Numbered from the stretch's first letter, positions 7,926 through 17,852 are shown. The stretch is DNA of 46,480 nucleotides from Candidatus Hydrothermarchaeota archaeon (GCA_015521615.1 WANW01000029.1:1-46480); one strand, 5' to 3'. Numbers and translations: made by a program. The notes: generated by a model from the letters alone, not told the origin.

Positions 7926-8523
7926 GCCTCCTTATCCGGTATATATCCACATTTATAAACTTCCTCTCCTTCCTGTGAAAATCATAGCTTCTGGGAAGTT
8001 CAAAGCGCTTCTCGACAACCTCTTCCACTCTACCTCCAAGCGCACGCACATAGCGGTGAATAAACTCCCGTGTCTCGCGCTTGTGAATTGAGTAAACCAC
8101 CGGCGCAATCTCCAGCGCCTTCTCAAGAAATGCTCTATCAGCACCTCTAACGTGGACTCCAAAAGGCGGATTCTGAACCACCGTCTCTGCTCTCCCACTT
8201 ATATCTCTGACGTCAGCCAGAATAAACTCTATGTTATCGAGAGCAAATTTTTCGGCATTTTTCTGTGCAATGCTCAGAGCTTCTGCATCACTGTCAACAC
8301 AGACCACCTGCTTCGCCCCAAGAAGTGCTGCGCCTATACCCAGCCTGCCGGTGCCACACCCCAGGTCAAAGACAGTCTTTGCATATATATCTCCCTTCAG
8401 ATGTGCCAGTATTAAAAGCTCAGCTGCAAGCGGTGCTGGTGTGGAGTACTGCTCCAGACTGAGCCTGGGCCTGCGAAATCCCGAACAGCGCTGGAGCATC
8501 ATCTCAAGCTCTTTCTTGTCCAC
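7912..8523 (-). CDS. METTL5-family SAM methyltransferase
   Basis: 'LEQYSTPAPLAAELL', 'VFDLGCGTGRLGIGAALLGA', 'VVQNPPFGVHVRGADRAFLEKALE'. Confidence 0.88.
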   Translation of the reverse strand: MDKKELEMMLQRCSGFRRPRLSLEQYSTPAPLAAELLILAHLKGDIYAKTVFDLGCGTGRLGIGAALLGAKQVVCVDSDAEALSIAQKNAEKFALDNIEFILADVRDISGRAETVVQNPPFGVHVRGADRAFLEKALEIAPVVYSIHKRETREFIHRYVRALGGRVEEVVEKRFELPRSYDFHRKERKFINVDIYRIRRLGNG

Positions 8524-8600
8524 ATTCTAAACTTGTCCGCAAATTTTATAAACTCTTTATGTTCTAATATGTTCACCATATTATAACAGGAGGTGCTGAA

Positions 8601-8957
8601 GTGGGTAAGATCTTGGTAACAGCTTCCCACGGTACTGACGATCCGAACCGCGCCACACTCGCGTTTCTTGCTGCGAAGGCCGCGAAGGAGAATGGCGATG
8701 AAGTTACAGTGTTCCTCATGAACGACGCTGTCATGCTGGCAAAGAAGGGTGTGGCGGAGCACATACAGGGTGTTGGTCTTGCGCCGTTCCCAGAACTTCT
8801 GGAAGTGCTGCAGATATTGGAGGTACCGCTGCTGGTGTGCAAGCCCTGTGCCGAGGCGAGGGGCATAGCCAAGGAAGACCTGGTAGAAGGAGCAAGCTTC
8901 GCGGGTATGTATGATCTGACCAAGCTTGCCAGAGAGAGCAGCGTTCTGAGCTTTTAG
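8601..8957 (+). CDS. DsrE family protein
   Basis: 'KILVTASHGTDDPNRATLAFLAAKAAKENGDEVTVFLMNDAVMLAKKGVAEHIQGVG...CKPCAEARGI'; GTG start with RBS aggaggtg. Confidence 0.85.
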   Translation: MGKILVTASHGTDDPNRATLAFLAAKAAKENGDEVTVFLMNDAVMLAKKGVAEHIQGVGLAPFPELLEVLQILEVPLLVCKPCAEARGIAKEDLVEGASFAGMYDLTKLARESSVLSF

Positions 8958-8995
8958 CTCTCCCTATTTATTTTTGTCTGGAAAATATCGGACGC

Positions 8996-9568
8996 TCATT
9001 TAAACCTTGGAAGAATCGCCGGTACACGGGAGCGATAACTCTCATATTCTGGGCCAAAGCTTGCGAGCAGGCGGCGCTCCTCAATGTATATGCCAAAGGC
9101 GAAGTACAGTGTGGCTAAGGTGTAGAGCAGGGCATCAAGGTAGCGAAGCTCTGGCGAAGCCCAGATAAAAACAATCGCACCGAGGTACATCGGGTGGCGC
9201 ACCCTTGCGTATAAGCCGGTGGTAACCAGCCTTCTGCGCTCTGGTCTGAGACCCAGAAATTCACCTATACCTGTCTGAAGGAGGCTTGCAACGAGAATAG
9301 CAGCGCCGACAAACTTAGCAAGCAGCACAAGTATGGCGGTAAAGCCTGTAACATGAAAAAGCACAGGCGTTTTCCCACGCGTCACAAACCAGAAAGCAAC
9401 AAAGGGCAGGGCCGAAGGAAAGCTGAGCAGAGTATAAAGCAAGCGATACCTCGCTCCACGAATCCCGAACATGGTCTCCGCCCGCTGTTTAAAGAAGTCT
9501 GCGGCGGTAAGAGAGTGAACAAAAGCAAAAAGTCCAAAAAGTAGAGTAAGTGTCACGTAGGCGTTCAT
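8996..9568 (-). CDS. Integral membrane methyltransferase (isoprenylcysteine carboxyl methyltransferase/NnrU-like)
   Basis: 'RRLVTTGLYARVRHPMYLGAIVFIW...IYIEERRLLASFGPEYESYRSRVPAILPR'. Confidence 0.85.
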   Translation of the reverse strand: MNAYVTLTLLFGLFAFVHSLTAADFFKQRAETMFGIRGARYRLLYTLLSFPSALPFVAFWFVTRGKTPVLFHVTGFTAILVLLAKFVGAAILVASLLQTGIGEFLGLRPERRRLVTTGLYARVRHPMYLGAIVFIWASPELRYLDALLYTLATLYFAFGIYIEERRLLASFGPEYESYRSRVPAILPRFK

Positions 9569-9572
9569 GCGT

Positions 9573-12500
9573 TCAGCCCCTTAAAGCGGGAAGCACAATC
9601 CTGAAGGTGCTACCCCTTCCCAGCTCACTCTCCACAGTTATCTCCCCACCGTGGCGCTTTATTATACTGTGACTAACCGCAAGGCCCAAGCCGGTGCCGT
9701 TCCTCTCCTTGGTGGTGAAGAACGGGTCGAATATCCGCGAGAGATGCTCCTTCTTTATACCAACACCTGTGTCGCTTATCTCAATCTCAACCCTGCCGTC
9801 ACTCTTTCGTGTGGTTATGCGTATCTCTCCACCCTTTGGCATAGCCTGGCATGCGTTGGTTATGAGGTTCACAAGCACCTGCTGGAGCATCGTCTTATCT
9901 CCCGCGACCTTTGGCACGGCCTCAAGCTTTTTCACAATGCGTACACGGTGCCTCTTAATTATATCTCCGAGGAAATCGAGCATCTCCTCTATAGCTGAGT
10001 TTACATCCACCTCCTCAAAGTTCACGAACCCCTCCCTGGAGAACTCCAGCAGTCCGCGGATTATATTTGAGGCACGCTGCACCTGCTGGAGTATCATCTC
10101 CACATCCTCCTCCTTTACTTTGCCGGAGCGCAGGTCTTCCCTTATAAGCTGCGCAAGCAGGTAGATGTTATTAAGAGGATTGTTCAGCTCATGGGCAATG
10201 CCAGCAGCAAGTACACCGAGCGAAGCCAGCTTCTCTGAAATTATAATCTGACGCTCCATCTGCTTGCGCTGGGAGACATCGCGCGAAATCGCAAGAACAA
10301 CCTTTCTACCACGGAATTCCATGAGCCTTGCACTTACCTCCACAGGATAGGTGGTACCATCCCTGCGAAGGTGCTCAGACTCAAAAAATATGCTCTTTTT
10401 CTCAAGAAGCTCCTTTACAACCTCAGGATACTTCCTTCGTCTGTCCTCGGGGATAATATCCTGAATCCTCATATTAAGGAGCTCTTCTTTGGTATAACCC
10501 AGACGCTTTGCTGCTGCCATGTTTGCTTCGAGAATATTGCCATTCAGGTCGTGCAGAAATATGGAATCAAGGGCGCTATCTATAAGGGTTCTGTACTTCT
10601 CCTCACTCTCACGCAGCGCCTCCTCAGTGCGCTTGCGCTGGGTTATATCTCGCATTATCGCCTGAATTCCAACAACTTCACCATTCTTCAGTATTGGCCT
10701 GCCTCTCGCTTCAACCCATCTGCTTCTACCCTCTGCATCAACAATCCGATACTCCTGGAAACTCTCTGGAGACCTTTTTATCTTCACCATGAGAGCCACT
10801 CTTTCTCTAAGCTCATTGTGAAAATCAGGGTGAATAAAATCTGCAACCCGCTTACCCACAATCTCATCTCTACTCAGGCCCAGCGTCTCCTCAACTGCAC
10901 GATTCACCTCCTCTATAACTCCATCTATGTCGAAAACAACAATTAAGTCGTTGGCATTTTCAAACAGCTCCCTGTACTTCTCCTCGCTCTCTCGCAACGC
11001 CTCCTCTGCGCGTTTGCGCTCTATAACAAAAGCGATGTGGCTGGCGATAGTCTTTGCAAGACGCACCTCCTCCTCACTGAAGTTGTGGGGTTTGTTGTAG
11101 TAGCTCATGAACTTCCCCAGCAGTCTGCCCTGATACACAAGAGGAATAAACCCCATTGCATGGATGCCCTCACGGAGGATTACTGGCCTCAATTCGCCCA
11201 GGCTGGGATCCTCTGCCACATTGGGTATGAGAATCGGCTCTGGCTTTTTTTCCTCCCGTGGCCAGGGCGAATGGCCTTCAACCGCTTTTCTGTACTCCTC
11301 TGATAGCCCCCGCCAGGCTTTGAAACGCATTACCCCATGCCTGTCGAACAGAAGTATGGCTGCTCTATCAGCCTTAAGTGTTCGCTGCAGTGCATTTAAT
11401 GCCTCCTCGTATATCTCATCAATAGCCCCTGCCCTGCTCACTGCATCCGCCATGTGGTAGATAGTCTGAAGCTGATCCAGGCGACGGTGGAGCTCCTCCT
11501 CGGCACGCTTGCGCTGGGTTATATCCCGCATTATAGATATGAAACCCTTAATCTCACCCTTATCGTCTCTCAGAGCAGTGGCAGTGAGTTCCACAGGAAA
11601 CCTTTCTCCGCTCTTCTTCACCCTTTCAGTCTCAAAGCCGGAGATGTACCCCCTCTCAGAGGCAAGCTTCATGCAGTACTCAATCTCTCCCTTCCTGTCC
11701 TCGGGCACAAGCACGGATATGTGCTTCCCTATTATCTCCTCCTTTGTATAGCCGAAGAGCGTCTCAGCGTAGGCATTCCAGTATGTTATTCTACCCTCAA
11801 GGTCCATACTGCATATAGCCTCTGAAACATTCTCAACTATGCTTGCCAGTAGCTTCAATTTTTCCTGCGCCCTTTTAATGTCTGTGATATCTATGAGATT
11901 CCCCTGCACCGCAGGTCTGCCCTTGTATATTATCGGCACAGAATAGACCAGTGCATCACGTCTCTCTCCATCTTTGCGCAACCCCTTAAACTCAAAGCAT
12001 GCAGCACCCGCCTCTCCACGCTGCCTCTTAAGGGAGTCCTCGATTATATGGCTGCTCTCAGGTGCTATTAACTTGCGGAAATCCATGCCGATAAGCTCCT
12101 CCCTCGAGTAGCCGGTTATCTCACACAGCTTCTGGTTAACAAACTTGTAAACCCCATCCTGAATGATGTATATGCCGGTATGGGAGTTCTCCACCAGAGA
12201 GCGATACTTCTCCTCACTCTCACGCAGCGCCTCCTCAGTGCGCTTGCGCTGGGTTATATCTCGCATTATCACCTGGATCCCAACCACCTCTCCATCCCTT
12301 ATAATAGGTCTCCCCCTGGCTTCCACCCAGAAGGTTTTGCCCTTTGCGTCTATAACCTGATACTCCTCATAGCTCTCGGGCGACCTCTTTGTTTTCAGTA
12401 TCTCAGAAATTCTCTCCCTGAGCCTGGGATGAAAATCTGGGTGAATAAATTCTTCTATGCGCCTTCCAACTATCCTATCCCTGCTCAACCCCACTCTTTC

Positions 12501-12659
12501 CTCAACGGCACGGTTTACCTCTTCTATAACGCCTTCCATGTTAAAAATAAGAATTAAATCGTTTGCATTCTCAAATAAATCCCTGTACCTCTGCTCAGAT
12601 TCTCTAAGCTTTTCGATAAGCTTTTTCAACTCCTGGTTATTCTCACAGGCCATGCCCAC
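9573..12659 (-). CDS. Multi-PAS/GAF sensor histidine kinase
   Basis: About five PAS domains ending 'MRDITQRKR', one GAF, HisKA 'AAGIAHELNNPLNNIYLLAQ', HATPase_c 'ISDTGVGIKKEHLSRIFDPFFTTKERNGTGLGLAVSHSII'. Confidence 0.97.
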   Translation of the reverse strand: MGMACENNQELKKLIEKLRESEQRYRDLFENANDLILIFNMEGVIEEVNRAVEERVGLSRDRIVGRRIEEFIHPDFHPRLRERISEILKTKRSPESYEEYQVIDAKGKTFWVEARGRPIIRDGEVVGIQVIMRDITQRKRTEEALRESEEKYRSLVENSHTGIYIIQDGVYKFVNQKLCEITGYSREELIGMDFRKLIAPESSHIIEDSLKRQRGEAGAACFEFKGLRKDGERRDALVYSVPIIYKGRPAVQGNLIDITDIKRAQEKLKLLASIVENVSEAICSMDLEGRITYWNAYAETLFGYTKEEIIGKHISVLVPEDRKGEIEYCMKLASERGYISGFETERVKKSGERFPVELTATALRDDKGEIKGFISIMRDITQRKRAEEELHRRLDQLQTIYHMADAVSRAGAIDEIYEEALNALQRTLKADRAAILLFDRHGVMRFKAWRGLSEEYRKAVEGHSPWPREEKKPEPILIPNVAEDPSLGELRPVILREGIHAMGFIPLVYQGRLLGKFMSYYNKPHNFSEEEVRLAKTIASHIAFVIERKRAEEALRESEEKYRELFENANDLIVVFDIDGVIEEVNRAVEETLGLSRDEIVGKRVADFIHPDFHNELRERVALMVKIKRSPESFQEYRIVDAEGRSRWVEARGRPILKNGEVVGIQAIMRDITQRKRTEEALRESEEKYRTLIDSALDSIFLHDLNGNILEANMAAAKRLGYTKEELLNMRIQDIIPEDRRRKYPEVVKELLEKKSIFFESEHLRRDGTTYPVEVSARLMEFRGRKVVLAISRDVSQRKQMERQIIISEKLASLGVLAAGIAHELNNPLNNIYLLAQLIREDLRSGKVKEEDVEMILQQVQRASNIIRGLLEFSREGFVNFEEVDVNSAIEEMLDFLGDIIKRHRVRIVKKLEAVPKVAGDKTMLQQVLVNLITNACQAMPKGGEIRITTRKSDGRVEIEISDTGVGIKKEHLSRIFDPFFTTKERNGTGLGLAVSHSIIKRHGGEITVESELGRGSTFRIVLPALRG
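10594..10659. repeat. 66-nt perfect direct repeat, copy 1 (within PAS kinase gene)
   Basis: tacttctcctcactctcacgcagcgcctcctcagtgcgcttgcgctgggttatatctcgcattatc, identical to 12205-12270. Confidence 0.95.
12205..12270. repeat. 66-nt perfect direct repeat, copy 2 (within PAS kinase gene)
   Basis: Identical to 10594-10659. Confidence 0.95.
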
Positions 12660-12665
12660 TCCTAT

Positions 12666-13253
12666 TCAAAATTTATCTTCAAGCTTTTTAAATATTAAGT
12701 AGTAGAGGCAGAGGAAAGATGCCAGGGCAAACACCAGAGGGAGGCGCATCTCCATGGGCATTCCCACGCCGCCGGGATGAAGCTGCCAGGTGTCGAGGCT
12801 GCGGAGGCGCAAGTAGAGCAGGAGATTTGTGATTATCAAGAGTGCTGAGGCAGAGGCAAGGAGTCTGCGCTCATTGAGCAAGTGAAGAAGCAGCAGAAGC
12901 GGTAGCATCGCATAACTTATAACGAGGAAGTAAAAGCGTGGCTCACTCGCAGTAAATGCGCCCCAGGTGATGTGCTCAAAGAAGTAGATTACCACCAGGT
13001 TTGCAAGGGCGAAGGGCAGCGCAGTTACTGCAAGCTTAAAGGAGGTCTTCCTGTATTTCTCCCTCTTCGCGGAAAAAATTCCGAGAAGCGCCGCGAGATA
13101 GAGGGAGCCCAGAGAGATGTAGAGCAGAGGAAGGTGCAGGTAGAGCAGCTTGTAGCTCGCGCCCAGAAACTCCTCCTCGGGGGCGAGGTAGGCCAGAACA
13201 GATGCCACGCCGGCGAAGACAAAAAGGGCGTAAACACATCTCCATTCAGCCAT
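12666..13253 (-). CDS. CcmC-like cytochrome c biogenesis membrane protein
   Basis: 'LLYLHLPLLYISLGSLYLAAL', 'HITWGAFTASEPRFYFLVISYAML', 'LDTWQLHPGG' in a ~6-TM protein; resembles a degenerate WWD/CcmC layout. Confidence 0.6.
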   Translation of the reverse strand: MAEWRCVYALFVFAGVASVLAYLAPEEEFLGASYKLLYLHLPLLYISLGSLYLAALLGIFSAKREKYRKTSFKLAVTALPFALANLVVIYFFEHITWGAFTASEPRFYFLVISYAMLPLLLLLHLLNERRLLASASALLIITNLLLYLRLRSLDTWQLHPGGVGMPMEMRLPLVFALASFLCLYYLIFKKLEDKF

Positions 13254-14361
13254 TTCCCGCTCTCCTGAACCTCCTTATGAAGTCTTCCATAAACTCCACG
13301 AACTCGCCCTTGCGAATCGCCCGCCTCGCATCGCGCATCAGGCGCTGCATGAAATGCAGGTTGTGCAGAGTAACCAGGCGCATTCCCAGCGCCTCTCCGG
13401 AGCGCATGAGGTGGCTCACGTAGGCGCGGGTGTAGTTTCTGCAGGTGTAGCAGGTGCAGCCCTCCTCCAGGGGCAGGTCGCTGCTCAGGTGCTTCGCCTT
13501 GGTGATGCTGTACTTGCCCTGGCGGGTGTAAACGGCGCTGTGCCGCGCATTGCGCGTGGGAAAGGCGGAGTCGAATATATCCACGCCCCGCGCTATTGCC
13601 TCGAGCACCTCTACCGGGGAGCCCAGGCCCATGAGGTAGCGGGGCTTCTCCTCCGGCAGCGCGGAGATGCTCACCTCCAGCATCTCGAGCATAGTGCCAT
13701 GGGGCTCGCCTATGCTCAGCCCGCCTATGCCGTAGCCGTCAAAGTCCAGCTTGGCGAGCTGCTCGGCGCTCTCTCTGCGCAGGTCTGCGAAGGTTCCTCC
13801 CTGTGCGATGGCAAAGAGCAGCTGCCCATCGCAGGAGTGCGCAGCCTTGCACTGCCTCGCCCACCGTGTGGTTCTTGCCACGCTCTCCACATAGCGCTCC
13901 CTCGCCTCACCGTAGGGGGGGCAGTCGTCCAGCGTCATGGCAACGTCACTGCCGAGCGCCTCCTGCACGGCGATGCACAGCTCCGGTGAAAACACGTGCC
14001 TCGAGTTGTCGAAGGGAGAGCGGAAGGCAATACCTCGCCTGGTAAACTCCGGCTTGAACTCCCGCCTCAGAGCCTGAAATCCGCCTGAGTCGGTGAAAAT
14101 CGTGTGATGAAAGTTCATAAAGCGGTGGAGTCCACCCTGCTGGGCAATCACCTCCACACCTGGCTTGAGGTACAGCACCAGGGCGTTGCATATTATCGCC
14201 TCGAAGCCAAGCTCCAGGAGCTCATCGCTGGCGAGGGTCTTGACGCTCGCCTTTGTGGCTACAGGCATGAAGCAGGGCGTCTCCACGGTGCCATGGGCTG
14301 TGCGCAGCTTTCCCGCCCTTGCCTTAGTTGAGGAATCCTCGCAGCTAACGGAGAAGCTCAT
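13246..14361 (-). CDS. tgt: tRNA-guanine transglycosylase, bacterial (queuosine) type
   Basis: 'TDSGGFQ', 'AIAQGG', '[12 protein letters not shown]', '[13 protein letters not shown]', Zn site '[36 protein letters not shown]'; no PUA extension. Start taken at MSFSVSCED (14361). Confidence 0.9.
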   Translation of the reverse strand: MSFSVSCEDSSTKARAGKLRTAHGTVETPCFMPVATKASVKTLASDELLELGFEAIICNALVLYLKPGVEVIAQQGGLHRFMNFHHTIFTDSGGFQALRREFKPEFTRRGIAFRSPFDNSRHVFSPELCIAVQEALGSDVAMTLDDCPPYGEARERYVESVARTTRWARQCKAAHSCDGQLLFAIAQGGTFADLRRESAEQLAKLDFDGYGIGGLSIGEPHGTMLEMLEVSISALPEEKPRYLMGLGSPVEVLEAIARGVDIFDSAFPTRNARHSAVYTRQGKYSITKAKHLSSDLPLEEGCTCYTCRNYTRAYVSHLMRSGEALGMRLVTLHNLHFMQRLMRDARRAIRKGEFVEFMEDFIRRFRRAGNG

Positions 14362-14473
14362 TGCCCTTAAACCGCAGAGGAACGTCGGCAAAGCCTGCGC
14401 TGGAAAAAGCTTATTAATGCTTGCTACGAGCTTTCACGTAACTGCAACAGGAGAATTGCAAGGAGGCATGGTC

Positions 14474-15652
14474 ATGAAGGCTGTTCTCGCATACTCAGGC
14501 GGACTCGATACCAGCGTTTGCGTTAAGCTGCTTCAGGAGAAGTATGGCTGCGAGGTTGTAACCGTCACCGTGGACGTGGGTTTAGCCAGAGAGGAGCTTC
14601 GCGAGGTTGAGGAGAAGGCGCGCTCTCTGGGGGTGGTGGAGCACTACACCATCGACGCAAGGGAGGAGTTCGCCCGGGAGTACATCTTCAGAGCGATAAA
14701 GGCCAATGCAAGCTACCAGGGCTACCCGCTGAGCACGGCGCTCGCGAGGCCGCTGATTGCAGAGAAGGTGGTGGAGGTGGCGGAGCGCGAGAACGCAGAG
14801 GCTCTCGCACATGGCGCCACCGGAAAGGGCAACGACCAGTTCCGCTTTGAGGCTGTGTTCAGGGCCCTGGCGCCGGATAAGAGGATAATCGCCCCCATAC
14901 GCGAGCTCAACCTCACGCGGAGGGAGAGCATCGCCTATGCCAAGAAGCACGGCATCGCCGTGCCAGTGGATGTGGAGAAGCCCTACAGCATAGACGAGAA
15001 CCTGTGGGGCAGGAGCATTGAGGGCGGTGCCCTGGAGGACCCCGCCTTTGTGCCGCCGGAGGAGATATACGAGTGGACACAGCTGCGCAGGCATAAGCCA
15101 GAAGTTGTGGAGGTGGAGTTTTCCCAGGGCACGCCTGTGAAGCTCAACGGAAGGGCACTTAAGCCGGTGGAGCTCATCCTGGAGGCGAACCGCCTAGCGG
15201 GTGAGCACGGCGTGGGCAGGATAGACATGATAGAGGACCGCATCCTGGGGCTCAAGGCGAGGGAAAACTACGAGTGCCCCGCGGCGGAGTTGCTTATAAC
15301 CGCCCACAGGGCGCTTGAGGCGCTGGTGCTCACGCGCAGGGAGCTCGCCTTCAAGGCGCAGGTGGAGGCGAGGTGGAGCGAACTGGTGTACTTTGGCTTG
15401 TGGAATGAACCACTGCGCCTCGCGCTGGACGCCTTTATAGACAGAACCCAGGAGCGCGTCTCAGGCAGGGTGAAGCTCAGGCTTCACCAGGGCAGTTGCA
15501 GAGTCGTTGCGAGAGAGTCGGAGAATGCCCTCTACTCCCTTGAGGCGGTCTCCTTCGATGACAAGAGCATGGACCAGCGCAGCGTGGAGGGAATGCTCCG
15601 CTACCACTCCCTTCAGGCGGAGATGTACTGGCGCACCCTGCGGAAGCGCTAA
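14474..15652 (+). CDS. argG: Argininosuccinate synthase
   Basis: '[36 protein letters not shown]', '[15 protein letters not shown]'; RBS aggagg at 14461-14466. Confidence 0.97.
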   Translation: MKAVLAYSGGLDTSVCVKLLQEKYGCEVVTVTVDVGLAREELREVEEKARSLGVVEHYTIDAREEFAREYIFRAIKANASYQGYPLSTALARPLIAEKVVEVAERENAEALAHGATGKGNDQFRFEAVFRALAPDKRIIAPIRELNLTRRESIAYAKKHGIAVPVDVEKPYSIDENLWGRSIEGGALEDPAFVPPEEIYEWTQLRRHKPEVVEVEFSQGTPVKLNGRALKPVELILEANRLAGEHGVGRIDMIEDRILGLKARENYECPAAELLITAHRALEALVLTRRELAFKAQVEARWSELVYFGLWNEPLRLALDAFIDRTQERVSGRVKLRLHQGSCRVVARESENALYSLEAVSFDDKSMDQRSVEGMLRYHSLQAEMYWRTLRKR

Positions 15653-16701
15653 TCCTCGCCTCTCACAAAGATGCGTACAAAGCCCAGCGCGGCGAAGATT
15701 ATTATAGGGCCGAGCAGAATGCCCTTGGCTCCGAGGCTTGCGGTGCCCGCGATGAACCCTATGAGGAGAGGCACCACCGGCACCCTGCCGGAGAAGCTCG
15801 CCACCAGCGGGCGGATCACCAGGTCTGGAAGCACACTGAGCACCGCAACGCATGTTATGAAGAAGAAGGCCGCCTTCGCGGCGCCATGGGCGAAGTACAG
15901 GTAGCCTGTCATCGGCGCGTAAACCAGCCAGCCACCCACGATGGGTATAAGCGTAAGCACGCCCGTGAGTGCCGCCAGCAGCCCCGCGAAGGGCAGTGCA
16001 AAGGCGTAGTAGACGCCGTAGGACAGCAAACCGGTGAAGAGGGCAGTGAGGAAGATACTGTAAACTATCTGCCTCAGCAGGGCGTCGAGGTAGCGGAAGT
16101 AGGTGACAATACGGGGGTCTGCTATGCCTGAGGCGAAGTTTTTGATGTCCTCCGCCCTCGTCACCAGGTAGAGCGCCACGAAGGTGCCCAGAAAGAGCTG
16201 GAAGAAGGCGCCGCCCAGAGCCTTGAAGAAACTCACCACCCCGCCGAACAGTGCCTGGAGCAGAGTCTCGTAGCCCTTTAGGCTGGTGAGCAGCTGCTGC
16301 ATTTCCTCAATGCTGAGCTTTGCAAGGCTGCTAATCTCCTGCTGAAGCAGGGCAATATACTCCTGAGCATTTACTCCTGCCACAGCAAGGGCCTGCTTCG
16401 CCTCTGGGGTGCTCAGCAGAAATAGCGCCTCCATCGCAACCCTGTATATCACATAAAAGAAGAAGATAAACCCGGGAAGAAGTACAAAGATAATAGTGAG
16501 GAGCATCGCCAGCCATCTACGCTTCAGGTGTGCCTCCAGATACGCCTCTATGGGATAAAGGAGGTAGAACACCACAAGCGCTATTGTCAGCGCAGGGTAA
16601 ATTGGCCTGAGCATGTAGAGCAGGAGAAGGAAGCCAAGAAAGATAAAACCTGCGAGAAGGAGTCCCTTCACCTGCCTCAAAGTCAGAGCTTCTCCAGCCA
16701 C
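15649..16701 (-). CDS. AI-2E family transporter (PerM-like)
   Basis: Multi-TM; '[22 protein letters not shown]', C-terminal '[43 protein letters not shown]'. Confidence 0.9.
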   Translation of the reverse strand: MAGEALTLRQVKGLLLAGFIFLGFLLLLYMLRPIYPALTIALVVFYLLYPIEAYLEAHLKRRWLAMLLTIIFVLLPGFIFFFYVIYRVAMEALFLLSTPEAKQALAVAGVNAQEYIALLQQEISSLAKLSIEEMQQLLTSLKGYETLLQALFGGVVSFFKALGGAFFQLFLGTFVALYLVTRAEDIKNFASGIADPRIVTYFRYLDALLRQIVYSIFLTALFTGLLSYGVYYAFALPFAGLLAALTGVLTLIPIVGGWLVYAPMTGYLYFAHGAAKAAFFFITCVAVLSVLPDLVIRPLVASFSGRVPVVPLLIGFIAGTASLGAKGILLGPIIIFAALGFVRIFVRGED

Positions 16702-16892
16702 TCCTTCATCGCCTCCATTGTCTGATTGAGAATTATCTCTGTATTGTTCACAAAGGCTGCGCCCGCGCTCTTCACTATCTCCATATATGTCCAGATTACA
16801 ACGATTACAATAACAATTATTCCCCCGAGGATTAGTATGTACTCAAGGGACGCCTGAGCACCTCTTTCTTCGAGTGGATTCATATGAAACAA
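16683..16892 (-). CDS. Class III signal peptide (type IV pilin-like) small protein
   Basis: 'RGAQASLEYILILGGIIVIVIVVIWTYMEIV': QxSxEYI motif followed by a hydrophobic stretch. Confidence 0.85.
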   Translation of the reverse strand: MFHMNPLEERGAQASLEYILILGGIIVIVIVVIWTYMEIVKSAGAAFVNNTEIILNQTMEAMKEWLEKL

Positions 16893-16970
16893 TAAGATTA
16901 TTTAAAAGTCTCTTTAAAAAAGCTTTCCGGATTTTGCAGGAGATTTTTCCCTCCACCCAGAAGAGGTTCA

Positions 16971-17852
16971 TCAATCCAATCCCACCTCTATATTTAAAAG
17001 ACCTCTTATAATAAACCCTATAATAAACGTGAGAGACGCTATCCCCAGGCTAATTAGTGCCATTTCAAGAAATCTCTTTCTGAAGGGTATATCTCTGGCA
17101 ACAGAGATATAAAATGTGAATATGAGAATGACCAGAATCGCATTGAAAACTGTTATGCCAAGACATAGGTACAGGTTTTTGAAAATCAGATACGGAAGGA
17201 TTAAAAATAAAACCGTCATCACGTAGGTGATGCCTGTATAGACTGCTGCTTTGAACGGATTCCTGGCACCACCTTCAGATTTCACTGAGAGATACTCGGA
17301 TGCGGCCATTGAAAGGCTTGCTGCTATGCCGGTTATCAGGCCTGTTGCTGCTATGAGCCGGGTGTTTTGAAGGGCAAAGGTGAACCCCGCAAGGGCACCG
17401 GTGAGTTCCACCAGGGCGTCGCTGAGACCGAGAACCATGGAGCCAATGTATTTCAGCCGCTCCTCATCTATTAGATTTATGAGCTGCCTTTCATGCTCAT
17501 TTTCATCCTTAATTACAATCTGTGCCTCAGGCATTGACCTGGAAATTTCCTCATAGGTAAGCTGTGCCTGTTTTTCTCCTCTCTCCAGCAGCTTTATCCC
17601 GAATGTTATCCCGAATATTTTGGAAATTAAAAAATACTTCCAGACCTTCAATCTATTCGGTCCCACATCCCTGTGTGTATGCCTCTTCCAGAAGTTGTAG
17701 TGCTTAAGCTCATCCTGTGATATCCGACGTAAGATATTTCTGTTGTGGGGGTTCTTCACAGACCGGGACAGCTTCCTGTATATAAAATATTCTGTAATCT
17801 CATTCTTCTGTGCAGCGAGTAACTTCACAAAGTCTGGGGAGCCCTCCTTCAT
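16971..17852 (-). CDS. VIT1/CCC1 transporter with N-terminal ferritin-like/rubrerythrin-type domain
   Basis: N-terminal 'QKNEITEYFIYRKLSRSVKNPHNRNILRRISQDELKHYNFWK', C-terminal 'MVLGLSDALVELTGALAGFTFALQNTRLIAATGLITGIAASLSMAASEYLSVKSE'. Confidence 0.92.
   Translation of the reverse strand: MKEGSPDFVKLLAAQKNEITEYFIYRKLSRSVKNPHNRNILRRISQDELKHYNFWKRHTHRDVGPNRLKVWKYFLISKIFGITFGIKLLERGEKQAQLTYEEISRSMPEAQIVIKDENEHERQLINLIDEERLKYIGSMVLGLSDALVELTGALAGFTFALQNTRLIAATGLITGIAASLSMAASEYLSVKSEGGARNPFKAAVYTGITYVMTVLFLILPYLIFKNLYLCLGITVFNAILVILIFTFYISVARDIPFRKRFLEMALISLGIASLTFIIGFIIRGLLNIEVGLD

Noticed and set aside
13354-13989. 211-aa plus-strand ORF antisense to tgt
   Set aside because: Antisense shadow of tgt with no recognisable motifs.
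14165-14473. N-terminal extension of the argG ORF
   Set aside because: Antisense to the tgt 5' end; argG RBS and [10 protein letters not shown] start are clear at 14474.
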